Under the pieces are notes generated by a model. It was given only the letters and a program-made list of their open reading frames with translations. It did no database searches and had not been told where the DNA came from. A stretch of 16,394 nucleotides of DNA from an uncultured Ruminococcus sp. (GTDB taxonomy: Bacteria > Bacillota > Clostridia > Oscillospirales > Ruminococcaceae), in the NCBI GenBank assembly GCA_947167535.1, contig CAMVIL010000006.1:1-16394 (forward strand), in the 5' to 3' direction. Made by a program: the position numbers and the translations under genes. This document shows, piece by piece, positions 1 through 6,566 of this stretch; positions within the stretch are counted from its first letter, which is position 1; every line of letters starts with the position of its first letter.

Positions 1-987
1 AACTACTGGGGCGTCTACCTGCTCGCCGAGCAGCAGCAGGTCAACAAGCACCGCATCGACATCACCGAGCCCGAGAAGGGCTACGAGGGCACCGATATCG
101 GCTACTTTCTAGAGTTCGACGGCTACTACGGCAACGAGGAGGCTCTCGACAGCTTTTACGTCAGCTACAACTCCAACGCGCCCCTCGTTCCATACGACGG
201 CAAGGACGGCAGCGGCAAGACGATAACCTGCCTGTCGGGCGGCGGCAGCGACGTGGGCATGACGATCCACAGCGACATCAACTCGAAGGAGCAGCACGAT
301 TTCATCGCGTCTTACATCAACAAGGTCTACACGATCATGTACGAGGCGGCTTACAACGACACCGCCTACGTCTTCACCGACGGATACAAGGATATTGAAC
401 AGACCGATGACCTCACCCCGCAGCAGGCGGTTGAGAAGGTCGTTGACCTGCGTTCGCTGGCCGATGCGTACATCCTAAACGAGGTCGCATGCGACACAGA
501 CCTCTACTGGTCGAGCTTTTTTATGGACGCCGACTTCGGCAAGGACGGCGACGGGAAGCTTACTTTTGAAGCGCCCTGGGACTTCGACTCGGCCTTCGGA
601 AACAAGGACCGCTGCGCAAGCGGCGAGGGCTTCTACGCGGCGAATATCCTCTGGGACGTCAACAACAGGTACAAGACGGTCAACCCCTGGCTCACGGTGC
701 TGATGTACGAGGACTGGTATCAGGACATCATCAGAGAACGCTGGACGACAGTTTATGACGAAGGCGTTTTCACTGCGGCCATCGACAACATCACCGCCGA
801 GTCGGAACGCGCGACTGACGCTATCGAGCGCAACTACGACAAGTGGAATAACATCATCAACAATCAGGCGGGCAGCGAGCTTTGCGCACGGTCGGCGGCC
901 TGCAAGACTCAGGCGGAATGCGCCGAGTACCTCGCGGAGTGGCTCACAACGCGGGTGGCGTTCCTGAATGAACACTGGCATAACTGA
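1..987 (+). CDS. CotH kinase family protein, C-terminal part (5' end outside window)
   Basis: The frame is open from base 1 to a TGA at 985-987, giving 328 residues with no start in the window. The opening residues NYWGVYLLAEQ match the Y-G-Y/V-x-L-x-E element of the CotH family, and the later PWDFDSAFGN is the family's characteristic WDFD motif; an N-E-x6-D element (NEVACDTD) lies between them, as is typical. CotH proteins are atypical kinases: in Bacillus spores CotH phosphorylates coat proteins, and many Clostridia carry extracellular CotH proteins of unknown substrate, some linked to cellulosomes. No dockerin, sortase signal or membrane segment is visible in the C-terminal part, so any secretion signal or accessory domain would be upstream. 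The gene is convergent with the sugar transporter operon and ends in a strong terminator. Family assignment is firm; kinase activity and substrate are not shown. Confidence 0.85.
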   Translation, partial: NYWGVYLLAEQQQVNKHRIDITEPEKGYEGTDIGYFLEFDGYYGNEEALDSFYVSYNSNAPLVPYDGKDGSGKTITCLSGGGSDVGMTIHSDINSKEQHDFIASYINKVYTIMYEAAYNDTAYVFTDGYKDIEQTDDLTPQQAVEKVVDLRSLADAYILNEVACDTDLYWSSFFMDADFGKDGDGKLTFEAPWDFDSAFGNKDRCASGEGFYAANILWDVNNRYKTVNPWLTVLMYEDWYQDIIRERWTTVYDEGVFTAAIDNITAESERATDAIERNYDKWNNIINNQAGSELCARSAACKTQAECAEYLAEWLTTRVAFLNEHWHN

Positions 988-993
988 TATAAC

Positions 994-1028
994 AAAACAG
1001 CACCGGTCATCACGATCGGTGCTGTTTT
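994..1028 (+). terminator. Intrinsic terminator of the CotH-family gene
   Basis: A perfect 12-bp inverted repeat (arms 994-1005 and 1017-1028, core ACAGCACCG/CGGTGCTGT) starts 7 nt after the stop codon. The right arm ends in TTTT and runs on into a T-rich stretch (TTTTCGTTTTCC), the standard layout of a rho-independent terminator on the plus strand. Confidence 0.85.
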
Positions 1029-1050
1029 CGTTTTCCAACTTTACGGGACA

Positions 1051-1088
1051 AACAAAAAGAAATAACCGACGCAGGCAAATGCGTCGGT
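1051..1088 (-). terminator. Terminator of the sugar ABC transporter operon
   Basis: A perfect 9-bp stem (1065-1073 with 1080-1088, ACCGACGCA/TGCGTCGGT, 6-nt loop) is followed on the minus strand by TATTTCTTTTTGTT. It lies about 55 nt past the stop codon of the second permease and is back to back with the plus-strand terminator, so the two convergent units are insulated. On the plus strand the stem is followed by CTTTCTC, so it may act weakly in both directions. Confidence 0.75.
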
Positions 1089-1143
1089 CTTTCTCAGGAT
1101 TTATTAAAGCATAGCTTCTGTAAATCTCAAAAATAATTGAACC

Positions 1144-2034
1144 TTAGCCCTTAACAGCACCGAGCGATACACCGCCGACGATGTTCTTGGAGAGCAGCAG
1201 GTAAACTACTACAACAGGGAGGATCGCAAGAACCATGAACATATTCATAAGTCCCGAGTCGGCAGTCATCGGGTTAGACGCGATGTTTGCCTTGATCATC
1301 TGGAGCAGTACCGGGATAGTCTTCATCTCCTGCTTGTCAAGCAGCATCTGGGGAAGGAACAGGTTGTTCCAGCTCGCAACGAACGAGAAGATCGCCTGAA
1401 CAGCCAGCGCGGGCTTGAGGATAGGAAGAACTATCGTGTTAAAGGTGCGGTATTCGCCGCAGCCGTCCATTCTGGCAGCCTCAACTATCTCAAGAGGAAG
1501 CGAGGAAGCCATGTACTGGATCATGAAGAAGTATACAGCAGGAGCTGCGATACCGGGAATGATCAGCGGGATAAAGCTGTCGGTCAGACCGAAGCCCTTT
1601 AACATTCTGTACAGACCGATAGCGGAAGCCTGAGTAGGAACCATCATTATAATAAGAATGAAGGTGTGCAGGGGCTTCTTCAGTCTGAAGTCGTAAACGT
1701 GGATTGCGTAAGCAGTAAGAGCCGAGAAGTATACCGAAAGAACGGTAGTAAAGAAGGAAACAAATATACTGTTTCCGAAAGCTCTTAAGAAGCTGCCGTA
1801 GTTGGTCTTAAAATTATCAGTAAAGATATTCCTGAAGTTTCTCGCGAGCAGACCCTCAGGTATTACCCTCAGACCTGACTGCGTCTTACCTCTGGTTGCG
1901 TTTATAAGCAGCAGATAGAAAGGAAGCAGCGAGATGAATACAAGGAAGCAAAGAACTACGTATGCAACGACTCTGCGAACCAATAAAGTGCGCTGATCGT
2001 CGGACTCGCCGGCGAGGCCTTCAATTCGTGCCAT
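1144..2034 (-). CDS. Carbohydrate ABC transporter permease, MalG/GanQ type (CUT1)
   Basis: A 296-aa inner-membrane permease subunit of a binding-protein-dependent sugar importer. About six hydrophobic segments are visible (around residues 22-45, 88-113, 122-145, 153-177, 208-226 and 265-285), with the cytoplasmic EAA loop at about 185-209 (EAARMDGCG...LPILKP), which docks on the ATPase. Length is normal for MalG-type permeases. The start ATG at 2034 is preceded by AAGGAGG at 2042-2048, and only 17 nt separate it from the upstream permease stop, so the two are one transcript. Partner genes are the permease at 2052 and the lipoprotein at 3149. No ATP-binding subunit is encoded alongside. The substrate cannot be told from the sequence; a di- or oligosaccharide is the usual case for CUT1 systems. 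Confidence 0.93.
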   Translation of the reverse strand: MARIEGLAGESDDQRTLLVRRVVAYVVLCFLVFISLLPFYLLLINATRGKTQSGLRVIPEGLLARNFRNIFTDNFKTNYGSFLRAFGNSIFVSFFTTVLSVYFSALTAYAIHVYDFRLKKPLHTFILIIMMVPTQASAIGLYRMLKGFGLTDSFIPLIIPGIAAPAVYFFMIQYMASSLPLEIVEAARMDGCGEYRTFNTIVLPILKPALAVQAIFSFVASWNNLFLPQMLLDKQEMKTIPVLLQMIKANIASNPMTADSGLMNMFMVLAILPVVVVYLLLSKNIVGGVSLGAVKG

Positions 2035-2051
2035 TAGTCATACCTCCTTGA

Positions 2052-3032
2052 TTACTTTCTGGAAGTAGCCATATTGATCTTCTTAGGCTGCTTCTTTTTC
2101 TTGATGTCATACATACTCTTAACGCTCTTGTCGTCCATAACCTTAAGGGTTATGAAGCCGAGTATTGCAGAAACGATAAATATCAGTATTGAAAGAGCAG
2201 ATACAGCGCCGATAGAGGAGTTCTTACCGAGCTGAATCTGAGATACCAGAGTCTTGAGAACGCCTGCGGGGTTACCGGTCGTACCACCGATGAGGTAAGG
2301 TACATCGTACATCTGCAGACCGCCTATCATAGAGGTTACGAGAACGAAAGCAAGAATAGGCTTGATAAGCGGAATAGTGATCATCCAGAAGACCTGTGTC
2401 GGGTTTGCACCGTCGATCTGGGATGCCTCATAAAGAGAAGTATCTATACCCATCATAGCAGCCATGAGCAGGATAGTTGTATTACCGTACCACATCAGGA
2501 AGTTGATGAAGCCGACAACTATTCTGGCACCGCCGATGTTATTGAGCATATCGGGATGTCCGAGCAGAGTATCCATTGCACCGTTCTTGAGGAACAGAGA
2601 ATAGAACAGCAGGGAGATAGCCGACGCCATGATAACGTTAGGCAGATACATTACAGTCTTAAAGAAGCCCTGAGCCTTGAGCTTGAGACGAATATCGGTG
2701 AACCAGGAAGCGAGGAGCAGAGATACGATGATCTGGGGGATAAATCCAACCAGCCAAAGTATAGTGGTATTCTTAAACGAAAGAGTAAAAAGACCGTCGC
2801 TCTTCAGTACATCGCTGTAGTTCTTAAAGCCGCAAAATCCGTTGTTGATGATGTTATCACCTGCGGAAGCACCGCCACGGATACTTGCTGCCTGTCCCTG
2901 GCTGACAACGTAGTCAAGGAAGCTGTAACCGAAAGTCTCCAACATAGGCACCAGAGAAAAAATGAAATAAACCACGAAGAACGGGATCAGAAATATGTAA
3001 CCCCATTTTGCGTAGCTGATACCCTTTTTCAT
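2052..3032 (-). CDS. Carbohydrate ABC transporter permease, MalF/LacF type (CUT1)
   Basis: A 326-aa integral membrane permease, the MalF-like partner of the downstream permease. A hydrophobic N-terminal segment (about residues 10-33) is followed by a periplasm-side-type loop rich in Gly and Asn (about 45-70) and five further membrane segments. The EAA-type loop sits at about 202-225 (EASQIDGANP...PLIKP), a good match to the consensus EAAxxDGA. A lysine-rich tail (KKKKQPKK) closes the protein. The start ATG at 3032 has AGGTGA about 8 nt upstream. It follows the binding-protein gene after a gap of 116 nt holding a stem-loop, a layout that commonly lowers permease expression relative to the binding protein. 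Confidence 0.93.
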   Translation of the reverse strand: MKKGISYAKWGYIFLIPFFVVYFIFSLVPMLETFGYSFLDYVVSQGQAASIRGGASAGDNIINNGFCGFKNYSDVLKSDGLFTLSFKNTTILWLVGFIPQIIVSLLLASWFTDIRLKLKAQGFFKTVMYLPNVIMASAISLLFYSLFLKNGAMDTLLGHPDMLNNIGGARIVVGFINFLMWYGNTTILLMAAMMGIDTSLYEASQIDGANPTQVFWMITIPLIKPILAFVLVTSMIGGLQMYDVPYLIGGTTGNPAGVLKTLVSQIQLGKNSSIGAVSALSILIFIVSAILGFITLKVMDDKSVKSMYDIKKKKQPKKINMATSRK

Positions 3033-3075
3033 GAAAAGTCACCTACAATTTAATATTTTCACACAAAATAATAGT

Positions 3076-3110
3076 AAAAGAAGGGGGGCTGAGGATCTCC
3101 CCAGTCCCCC
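3076..3110 (-). terminator. Intra-operon stem-loop, likely partial terminator or mRNA stabiliser
   Basis: On the minus strand GGGGGACT (3110-3103) pairs with AGCCCCCC (3090-3083) with one mismatch and a 12-nt loop, then runs into TTCTTTT. It lies between the solute-binding protein and the first permease, where a leaky terminator or 3'-protecting hairpin is common in sugar-uptake operons and yields more binding protein than permease. Whether it terminates or stabilises cannot be decided from sequence alone. Confidence 0.65.
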
Positions 3111-3148
3111 GCCTATTACTGATTATACTCAGATCTCAAGGGATCTTA

Positions 3149-4570
3149 TTAGTCCATAGTGAGGTCGCCGTACTTAGTGGTGATGTTGGTCTTGAAGGTA
3201 GCGAGAGCCTCGTCATAAGTAGCGTTGCCGAGGAAGTAGTCCTTCATAGCGCCCTGGAACTCTTCGTTACAACCCTGGTCGTAAGCAGAAACCTTGTTGG
3301 AGAGGTCGATCTTGTCAGCAGCCTCAGAGAGGAGAGACAGATGATCCTGACCGCCGAGGAACGGATTGGTGTAACCACCATCGATGAGCTCCTTGATAGC
3401 AGCCTTGTTGTTGGTGTAGTCCTGCTCGTTCTCAGTGATGGACTTCATGGTAGCGGTATCGCAGGTCAGCTTCAGCATGATATCACGGGTGATAGCGATG
3501 TTGTCAGAGCCATAAGCGCCGCAGATCCATGTGCCGCCCCAGAAGTAGGACTGAGGACCAGCGCAAGCTCTCCACTTACCGTAACCACCGTTGCCTTCAG
3601 CCTGCTCGCCTTCGGGATCGTCCAGAGTGTTAGGCAGGAGGCAGAAAGGAATGCCCCAAGTGGAGTAGAAGTAACCGAATACCTTACCGTCGATCTTCTG
3701 ACCAGCGGTCCAGTTCTCATCCCAAAGGGAAGTCTTGTTGTTGAAGCCCTTATCGGTGTAATCCTTGGTCTGCTCAACCCATGCGCTGATCTGGGGATCG
3801 ATAGTGATCTTACCATCGGTTACCCAAGGAGCGGATACGTTGTTGGAGAAGCATCTGTAAGTATCATCAAAACCGGATACCATGAAGATGCCAGCATCCT
3901 TCATCTTCTGAGCAGTCTCAGCGAACTTATCCCAGTCAGCAACTGCAGCCTGTACCTCAGCGGGATCATCGGTGCCGAGAACCTGCTTAGCATACTCTGC
4001 ATTGTACATGAACAGACCGGGAGTAGCCTGCCAGGAAACACCCTTCAGTGTGCCGGAAGAATCGGTCATAACGTCCTGAGTGTACTTGTACTGATTAGCC
4101 AGATCGTCCTTGGTCAGACCAACCTCACCGATTACATCCAGAGGAGCATCGGAGTTAACGTACTTCATAGCGTAGTCAGCCTCAACGAGGAACATATCGA
4201 TCTTGTCGTCATCAGCAGCATCGTTCTGGCCCTTGATAGCCTCGTCGAGCTTGGTCTGATAGTTGTTGTCATCGTTAGGATTGGTAACCCAGTTAACCTC
4301 TACGCCGTCCCAGAGAGCTTCGTCTCTCTGATCCCAGTAGTACTTCTCGAATCTCTCCTTGAACTCGGTGTTCCATACATAGATGTTGTACTTCTTACCT
4401 GTGTTAACGAGATCCTCTGCCTTTGCGGGCTCAACGTCCTTCAGAGTGGTCTTGCCAGCGTCTCCGCCGGACTTGCTGTCGTCAGAAGTCTTGTCGCCGC
4501 AAGCAGTGAATACTGCGCCTGCCATGCAGAGTGCCATTGCACCTGCAAGGATTCTCTTAAGCTGTGCCAT
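3149..4570 (-). CDS. Sugar ABC transporter substrate-binding lipoprotein (CUT1)
   Basis: A 473-aa extracellular solute-binding protein anchored by a lipid. The N-terminus has a positively charged start (MAQLKR), a hydrophobic core and a lipobox ending FTAC, putting the lipidated cysteine at residue 24, followed by a Ser/Asp/Gly/Lys-rich linker. The mature part, with many Trp, Tyr, Asp and Asn residues and an aromatic cluster (YFWGGTWICGAYG), suits a family 1 sugar-binding protein. The ATG at 4570 is preceded by AAGGAGGAAATTTATT, a strong ribosome binding site. It is the first transporter gene after the LacI-type regulator (72 nt) and is followed by both permeases. The sugar it binds is not identifiable; no glycoside hydrolase lies in the window to hint at it. 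Confidence 0.92.
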   Translation of the reverse strand: MAQLKRILAGAMALCMAGAVFTACGDKTSDDSKSGGDAGKTTLKDVEPAKAEDLVNTGKKYNIYVWNTEFKERFEKYYWDQRDEALWDGVEVNWVTNPNDDNNYQTKLDEAIKGQNDAADDDKIDMFLVEADYAMKYVNSDAPLDVIGEVGLTKDDLANQYKYTQDVMTDSSGTLKGVSWQATPGLFMYNAEYAKQVLGTDDPAEVQAAVADWDKFAETAQKMKDAGIFMVSGFDDTYRCFSNNVSAPWVTDGKITIDPQISAWVEQTKDYTDKGFNNKTSLWDENWTAGQKIDGKVFGYFYSTWGIPFCLLPNTLDDPEGEQAEGNGGYGKWRACAGPQSYFWGGTWICGAYGSDNIAITRDIMLKLTCDTATMKSITENEQDYTNNKAAIKELIDGGYTNPFLGGQDHLSLLSEAADKIDLSNKVSAYDQGCNEEFQGAMKDYFLGNATYDEALATFKTNITTKYGDLTMD

Positions 4571-4601
4571 AATAAATTTCCTCCTTAGAATTGCATTAAA
4601 A

Positions 4602-4632
4602 ATTATATTATTCGCAAAGCCGAATGCTCTGC
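4602..4632 (-). promoter_or_regulatory. Stem-loop and possible -10 element between regulator and binding-protein gene
   Basis: In the 72-nt gap, GCAAAGC (4614-4620) and GCTCTGC (4626-4632) form a stem with one mismatch and a 5-nt loop. On the minus strand it is followed by AATAATATAATTTTT, which contains a perfect TATAAT (4607-4602). No convincing -35 lies 16-18 nt upstream. This could be a weak terminator after the regulator gene, a separate transporter promoter, or both; the evidence is thin. Confidence 0.35.
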
Positions 4633-4642
4633 GTTAATGCCT

Positions 4643-5653
4643 TTATAAAATGTTAGCCACAGACGCGCCCGTCTGTATCGCACCGTCAACGGTGATCACC
4701 TCAGTGAGGGTCGTTGCAGGGCTTTCGATGTGGGATATCAGCTTCTTAGCCGCCAGCGAACCGATCTTTGCGGTATTCTGCTTGTAGCTTGTAAGCTGCG
4801 GCGAGAGAAACTCGGAATAAGCTATGCCGTCGTAACCGACAACCGATATATCCTCGGGAATCCTCAGACCGTGATCCTTTATTGCGTTGTACCCGCCTAT
4901 CGCCGAGTAATCGTCCGGCATAAATATGCAGGTAGGTCTGCTGCCGTTTTCCAGCAGCTTCTTGGTAAGCTCATAAGTTATCTGCGGGCTGTGGTACTCA
5001 CCCGAAAGCATTCTTTCAGGCTCGACCTCAATCCCGCGATTCATGCAGGCCCTGACGAAACCGTTTAACCTGCGTTCCATAACCGCCGATCTCTTGCCCT
5101 GAATGAAAGCTATCGAGCGGTGTCCCATCGAGTAAACATAATCAATCAGTTCCTCAATACCCGTCTCATTATTAGAGACCACCGCCGACCTGCACTCAAA
5201 GACATGGTCGATAGTCACCAGCGGAAGGTCACCGTTCACGACCTCGTAAACATCGGGGTCGGAGAAATCGGTACATATCATCGCGATGCCGTCCACATTG
5301 CGGTATCTGCAATGTTCGTAGGTCGACATATGCTTGCCGCCGATATTCTTATTAATAAATGTTATATCGTACCCGAGCTGTTCAGCCTCAGTTTTAAAGC
5401 TGTTCAGCACCTTAGCGAAGAACTCATGTGTAAGTCCCCTGCCCGCCTCATCGGTGAACATCACGCCGAGGTTAAATGTACGGTTAGTCTTGAGCGCCCT
5501 CGCCTGCGAGTTCGGGAAGTAACCCATCTCCTTAGCAGTCTTAATGATACGCTCTTTGGTAGCCGCGCTCACATCCTTGTGATCGTTCAGCGCTTTGCTG
5601 ACCGTCGCGACCGACACATTACAGCGAGCCGATATATCCTTTAATGAAACCAT
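4643..5653 (-). CDS. LacI-family transcriptional regulator
   Basis: A 336-aa DNA-binding regulator of the LacI/GalR family. The N-terminal helix-turn-helix spans about residues 4-23 (LKDISARCNVSVATVSKALN), followed by the hinge (NSQARALKTNRT, about 48-59) and a periplasmic-binding-protein-like effector domain ending in the usual PQLTSYKQN and GYDGIAYSEF elements. The frame is open 38 codons further upstream, but that extension (MQNRAYRS...) is unlike the family. The ATG at 5653 begins exactly at the HTH and has AGAGGGGTGAG just upstream, so it is chosen. The gene precedes the sugar transporter in the same direction and is probably its local regulator, releasing DNA or binding it in response to the imported sugar. 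A LacI-type operator core lies in its own leader, suggesting autoregulation. Confidence 0.93.
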   Translation of the reverse strand: MVSLKDISARCNVSVATVSKALNDHKDVSAATKERIIKTAKEMGYFPNSQARALKTNRTFNLGVMFTDEAGRGLTHEFFAKVLNSFKTEAEQLGYDITFINKNIGGKHMSTYEHCRYRNVDGIAMICTDFSDPDVYEVVNGDLPLVTIDHVFECRSAVVSNNETGIEELIDYVYSMGHRSIAFIQGKRSAVMERRLNGFVRACMNRGIEVEPERMLSGEYHSPQITYELTKKLLENGSRPTCIFMPDDYSAIGGYNAIKDHGLRIPEDISVVGYDGIAYSEFLSPQLTSYKQNTAKIGSLAAKKLISHIESPATTLTEVITVDGAIQTGASVANIL

Positions 5654-5686
5654 CGTACTCACCCCTCTTCCGGCAGTCGGTTTATT

Positions 5687-5698
5687 AAAACGTTTTCG
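5687..5698 (-). promoter_or_regulatory. LacI-type operator in the regulator's leader
   Basis: AAAACGTTTT (5687-5696) is a perfect palindrome centred on CG, the typical core of LacI/GalR operators; with flanks it reads CGAAAACGTTTTAAT on the minus strand. It lies 34 nt upstream of the regulator's ATG and about 70-80 nt downstream of the predicted transcription start, so a bound repressor would act as a roadblock. The 11-mer AAACGTTTTCG recurs at 6083-6093. Binding by the adjacent regulator is inferred. Confidence 0.65.
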
Positions 5699-5774
5699 CT
5701 GCTCTTTTTGGAATGGGGTTCGCCCATCGCCGAGCGGCGTGAGCGATCGGTACGCTCTGTTTTGCATTGACTAA

Positions 5775-5803
5775 ATTGTACAATATATTTTCGAGAATTT
5801 CAA
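5775..5803 (-). promoter_or_regulatory. Promoter of the LacI-type regulator
   Basis: On the minus strand TTGAAA (5803-5798) and TACAAT (5780-5775) are separated by exactly 17 nt, a good sigma-A promoter. Transcription would begin near 5768 and give a leader of about 115 nt containing the operator at 5687-5698. Confidence 0.7.
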
Positions 5804-6082
5804 GTCTTTTTGCAAATTTTCTTCCGTAATGTAATAAAATATGGAGTATTGCACTAATTCTCAACTTATTATTTGTGCAACCTGACAACGAATTTTCTGG
5901 CTTTGATATCGTTTTGTAATAAACGTCACATCTTTCACAACCGAATCGCATTTTTATCACATTGATCTCCGTAAATAGTTTCGTTGTGTAGCTATTTATG
6001 GTTGTATATCTCTCTTCGTAAACGAATTCAATGTGTAAATGCTACAATATTAACTTCGTTTTTTTGTGAGATTACACATTTT

Positions 6083-6111
6083 AAACGTTTTCGATAGTAA
6101 AGTGGTATATT
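6083..6111 (+). promoter_or_regulatory. Second LacI-type operator core next to an extended -10 element
   Basis: AAACGTTTTCG at 6083-6093 is identical over 11 bp to the operator at 5688-5698. Just downstream on the plus strand is TGGTATATT (6103-6111), which fits an extended -10 (TGnTATAnT). The operator would cover the -35 position (6083-6088), which has no consensus -35 of its own. A promoter here would fire rightward, start near 6118 and reach the terminator at 6214-6260. The operator match is direct observation; the promoter is tentative. Confidence 0.4.
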
Positions 6112-6150
6112 GTGTCTATTGGGTCACTTTTCTGAAACAATAATGGCTTT

Positions 6151-6164
6151 TTCGGTTAACCGAA
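6151..6164. repeat. Perfect 14-bp palindrome
   Basis: TTCGGTTAACCGAA reads identically on both strands. It is long for chance and short for a terminator, and no T-run follows, so a dimeric protein-binding site is the likelier reading. It lies 33 nt downstream of the possible start of the plus-strand transcript near 6118. Its binding protein is unknown. Confidence 0.5.
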
Positions 6165-6213
6165 CGCAAAATATTGTACATTGTGTGATAAAAAGGGGCA
6201 CATTTAGACCCTC

Positions 6214-6260
6214 GGACAGCTGCTGAAAGCTCTCGATCCGGGTCAGCTGTCCATTTTTTT
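6214..6260 (+). terminator. Strong orphan terminator on the plus strand
   Basis: GGACAGCTG (6214-6222) and CAGCTGTCC (6244-6252) form a perfect 9-bp stem with a 21-nt loop, followed by ATTTTTTT (6253-6260). This is a textbook intrinsic terminator oriented rightward, yet no plus-strand gene precedes it for more than 5 kb (the CotH gene ends at 987). It implies a short non-coding plus-strand transcript, or less likely a bidirectional structured element in the minus-strand leader. Confidence 0.65.
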
Positions 6261-6363
6261 CGTCAAAATAAACCAAAGCTTAACCGCATTCTTTTTTCGA
6301 TATTAAAATTGCGTTGAATTATAGAAAAAATTTAACCTGAGCAGTTTTGTAGGACTAATTTCC

Positions 6364-6441
6364 CGCCGAGCCTGATGGCGGCTCTCAATCAAAATCTATT
6401 GAATATTTCGTAAAATATTGTTCAAATCCACCCTCGGCTCC
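6364..6441 (+). other. tRNA-like remnant (not an intact tRNA)
   Basis: GTTCAAATCC at 6420-6429 has the sequence of a T-loop, and 6430-6441 (ACCCTCGGCTCC) resembles a 3' acceptor arm. GCCGAG at 6365-6370 pairs perfectly with CTCGGC at 6433-6438 at about tRNA distance. Between them are TCAAT/ATTGA (6385-6389, 6398-6402) and a 7-bp hairpin (6402-6408, 6413-6419) where anticodon and variable arms would be. However, there is no 5' half of the T-stem, the D-arm does not fold, the anticodon-like loop has 8 nt and no CCA follows. It may be a decayed tRNA, an attachment-site scar or chance. Confidence 0.25.
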
Positions 6442-6522
6442 TAAATTTTCCGAAATCACGACTCAAACGTCTTCGGAGAGCACTTTCTTCTCTCCGATCG
6501 GGAGACCCAAAGGCGCAAACAA

Positions 6523-6542
6523 CCCCCGACGCAGGTCGGGGG
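6523..6542 (-). terminator. Terminator of the 346-aa hypothetical gene
   Basis: CCCCCGAC (6523-6530) and GTCGGGGG (6535-6542) form a perfect 8-bp GC-rich stem with a 4-nt loop; on the minus strand it is followed by TTGTTTG. It sits 24 nt past the stop codon of the minus-strand gene ending at 6567. The T-tract is short but the stem is very stable. Confidence 0.65.
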
Positions 6543-6566
6543 CATAATCTTTGTTCCTATAACGCT

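Larger units (their letters stand above)
5654..6566. other. Long AT-rich intergenic region
   Basis: No convincing protein gene is seen in this stretch of about 910 bases; it is clearly more AT-rich than the flanking genes from about 5765 to 6460. It holds, in order: the regulator's operator and promoter, an inverted repeat TTGCAC/GTGCAA (5849-5854, 5875-5880), TTCGT/ACGAA (5015 arms at 6015-6019 and 6022-6026 respectively on this window's numbering), a second operator core (6083-6093), a 14-bp palindrome (6151-6164), an orphan plus-strand terminator (6214-6260), a tRNA-like fragment (6364-6441) and the minus-strand terminator of the next gene (6523-6542). The two transcription units either side are both on the minus strand, so this size is larger than needed for a single promoter. 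Confidence 0.6.

Noticed and set aside
3341..4588. A 415-codon open frame antisense to the solute-binding protein
   Set aside because: It is explained by the codon bias of the real lipoprotein gene on the minus strand, which has a lipobox, a strong ribosome binding site and operon context.
5654..5767. N-terminal extension of the LacI-type regulator to 5767
   Set aside because: The extra 38 residues precede a canonical HTH that begins at ATG 5653, which has its own ribosome binding site; the extension also contains the operator.
5685..5960. A 91-codon minus-strand frame upstream of the LacI-type regulator
   Set aside because: It crosses the regulator's promoter and operator, has no properly spaced ribosome binding site, and its sequence is not protein-like.
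6364..6441. A functional tRNA gene
   Set aside because: The T-stem has no 5' partner, the D-arm cannot form, the anticodon-like loop has 8 nt and there is no CCA. Kept only as a possible remnant.
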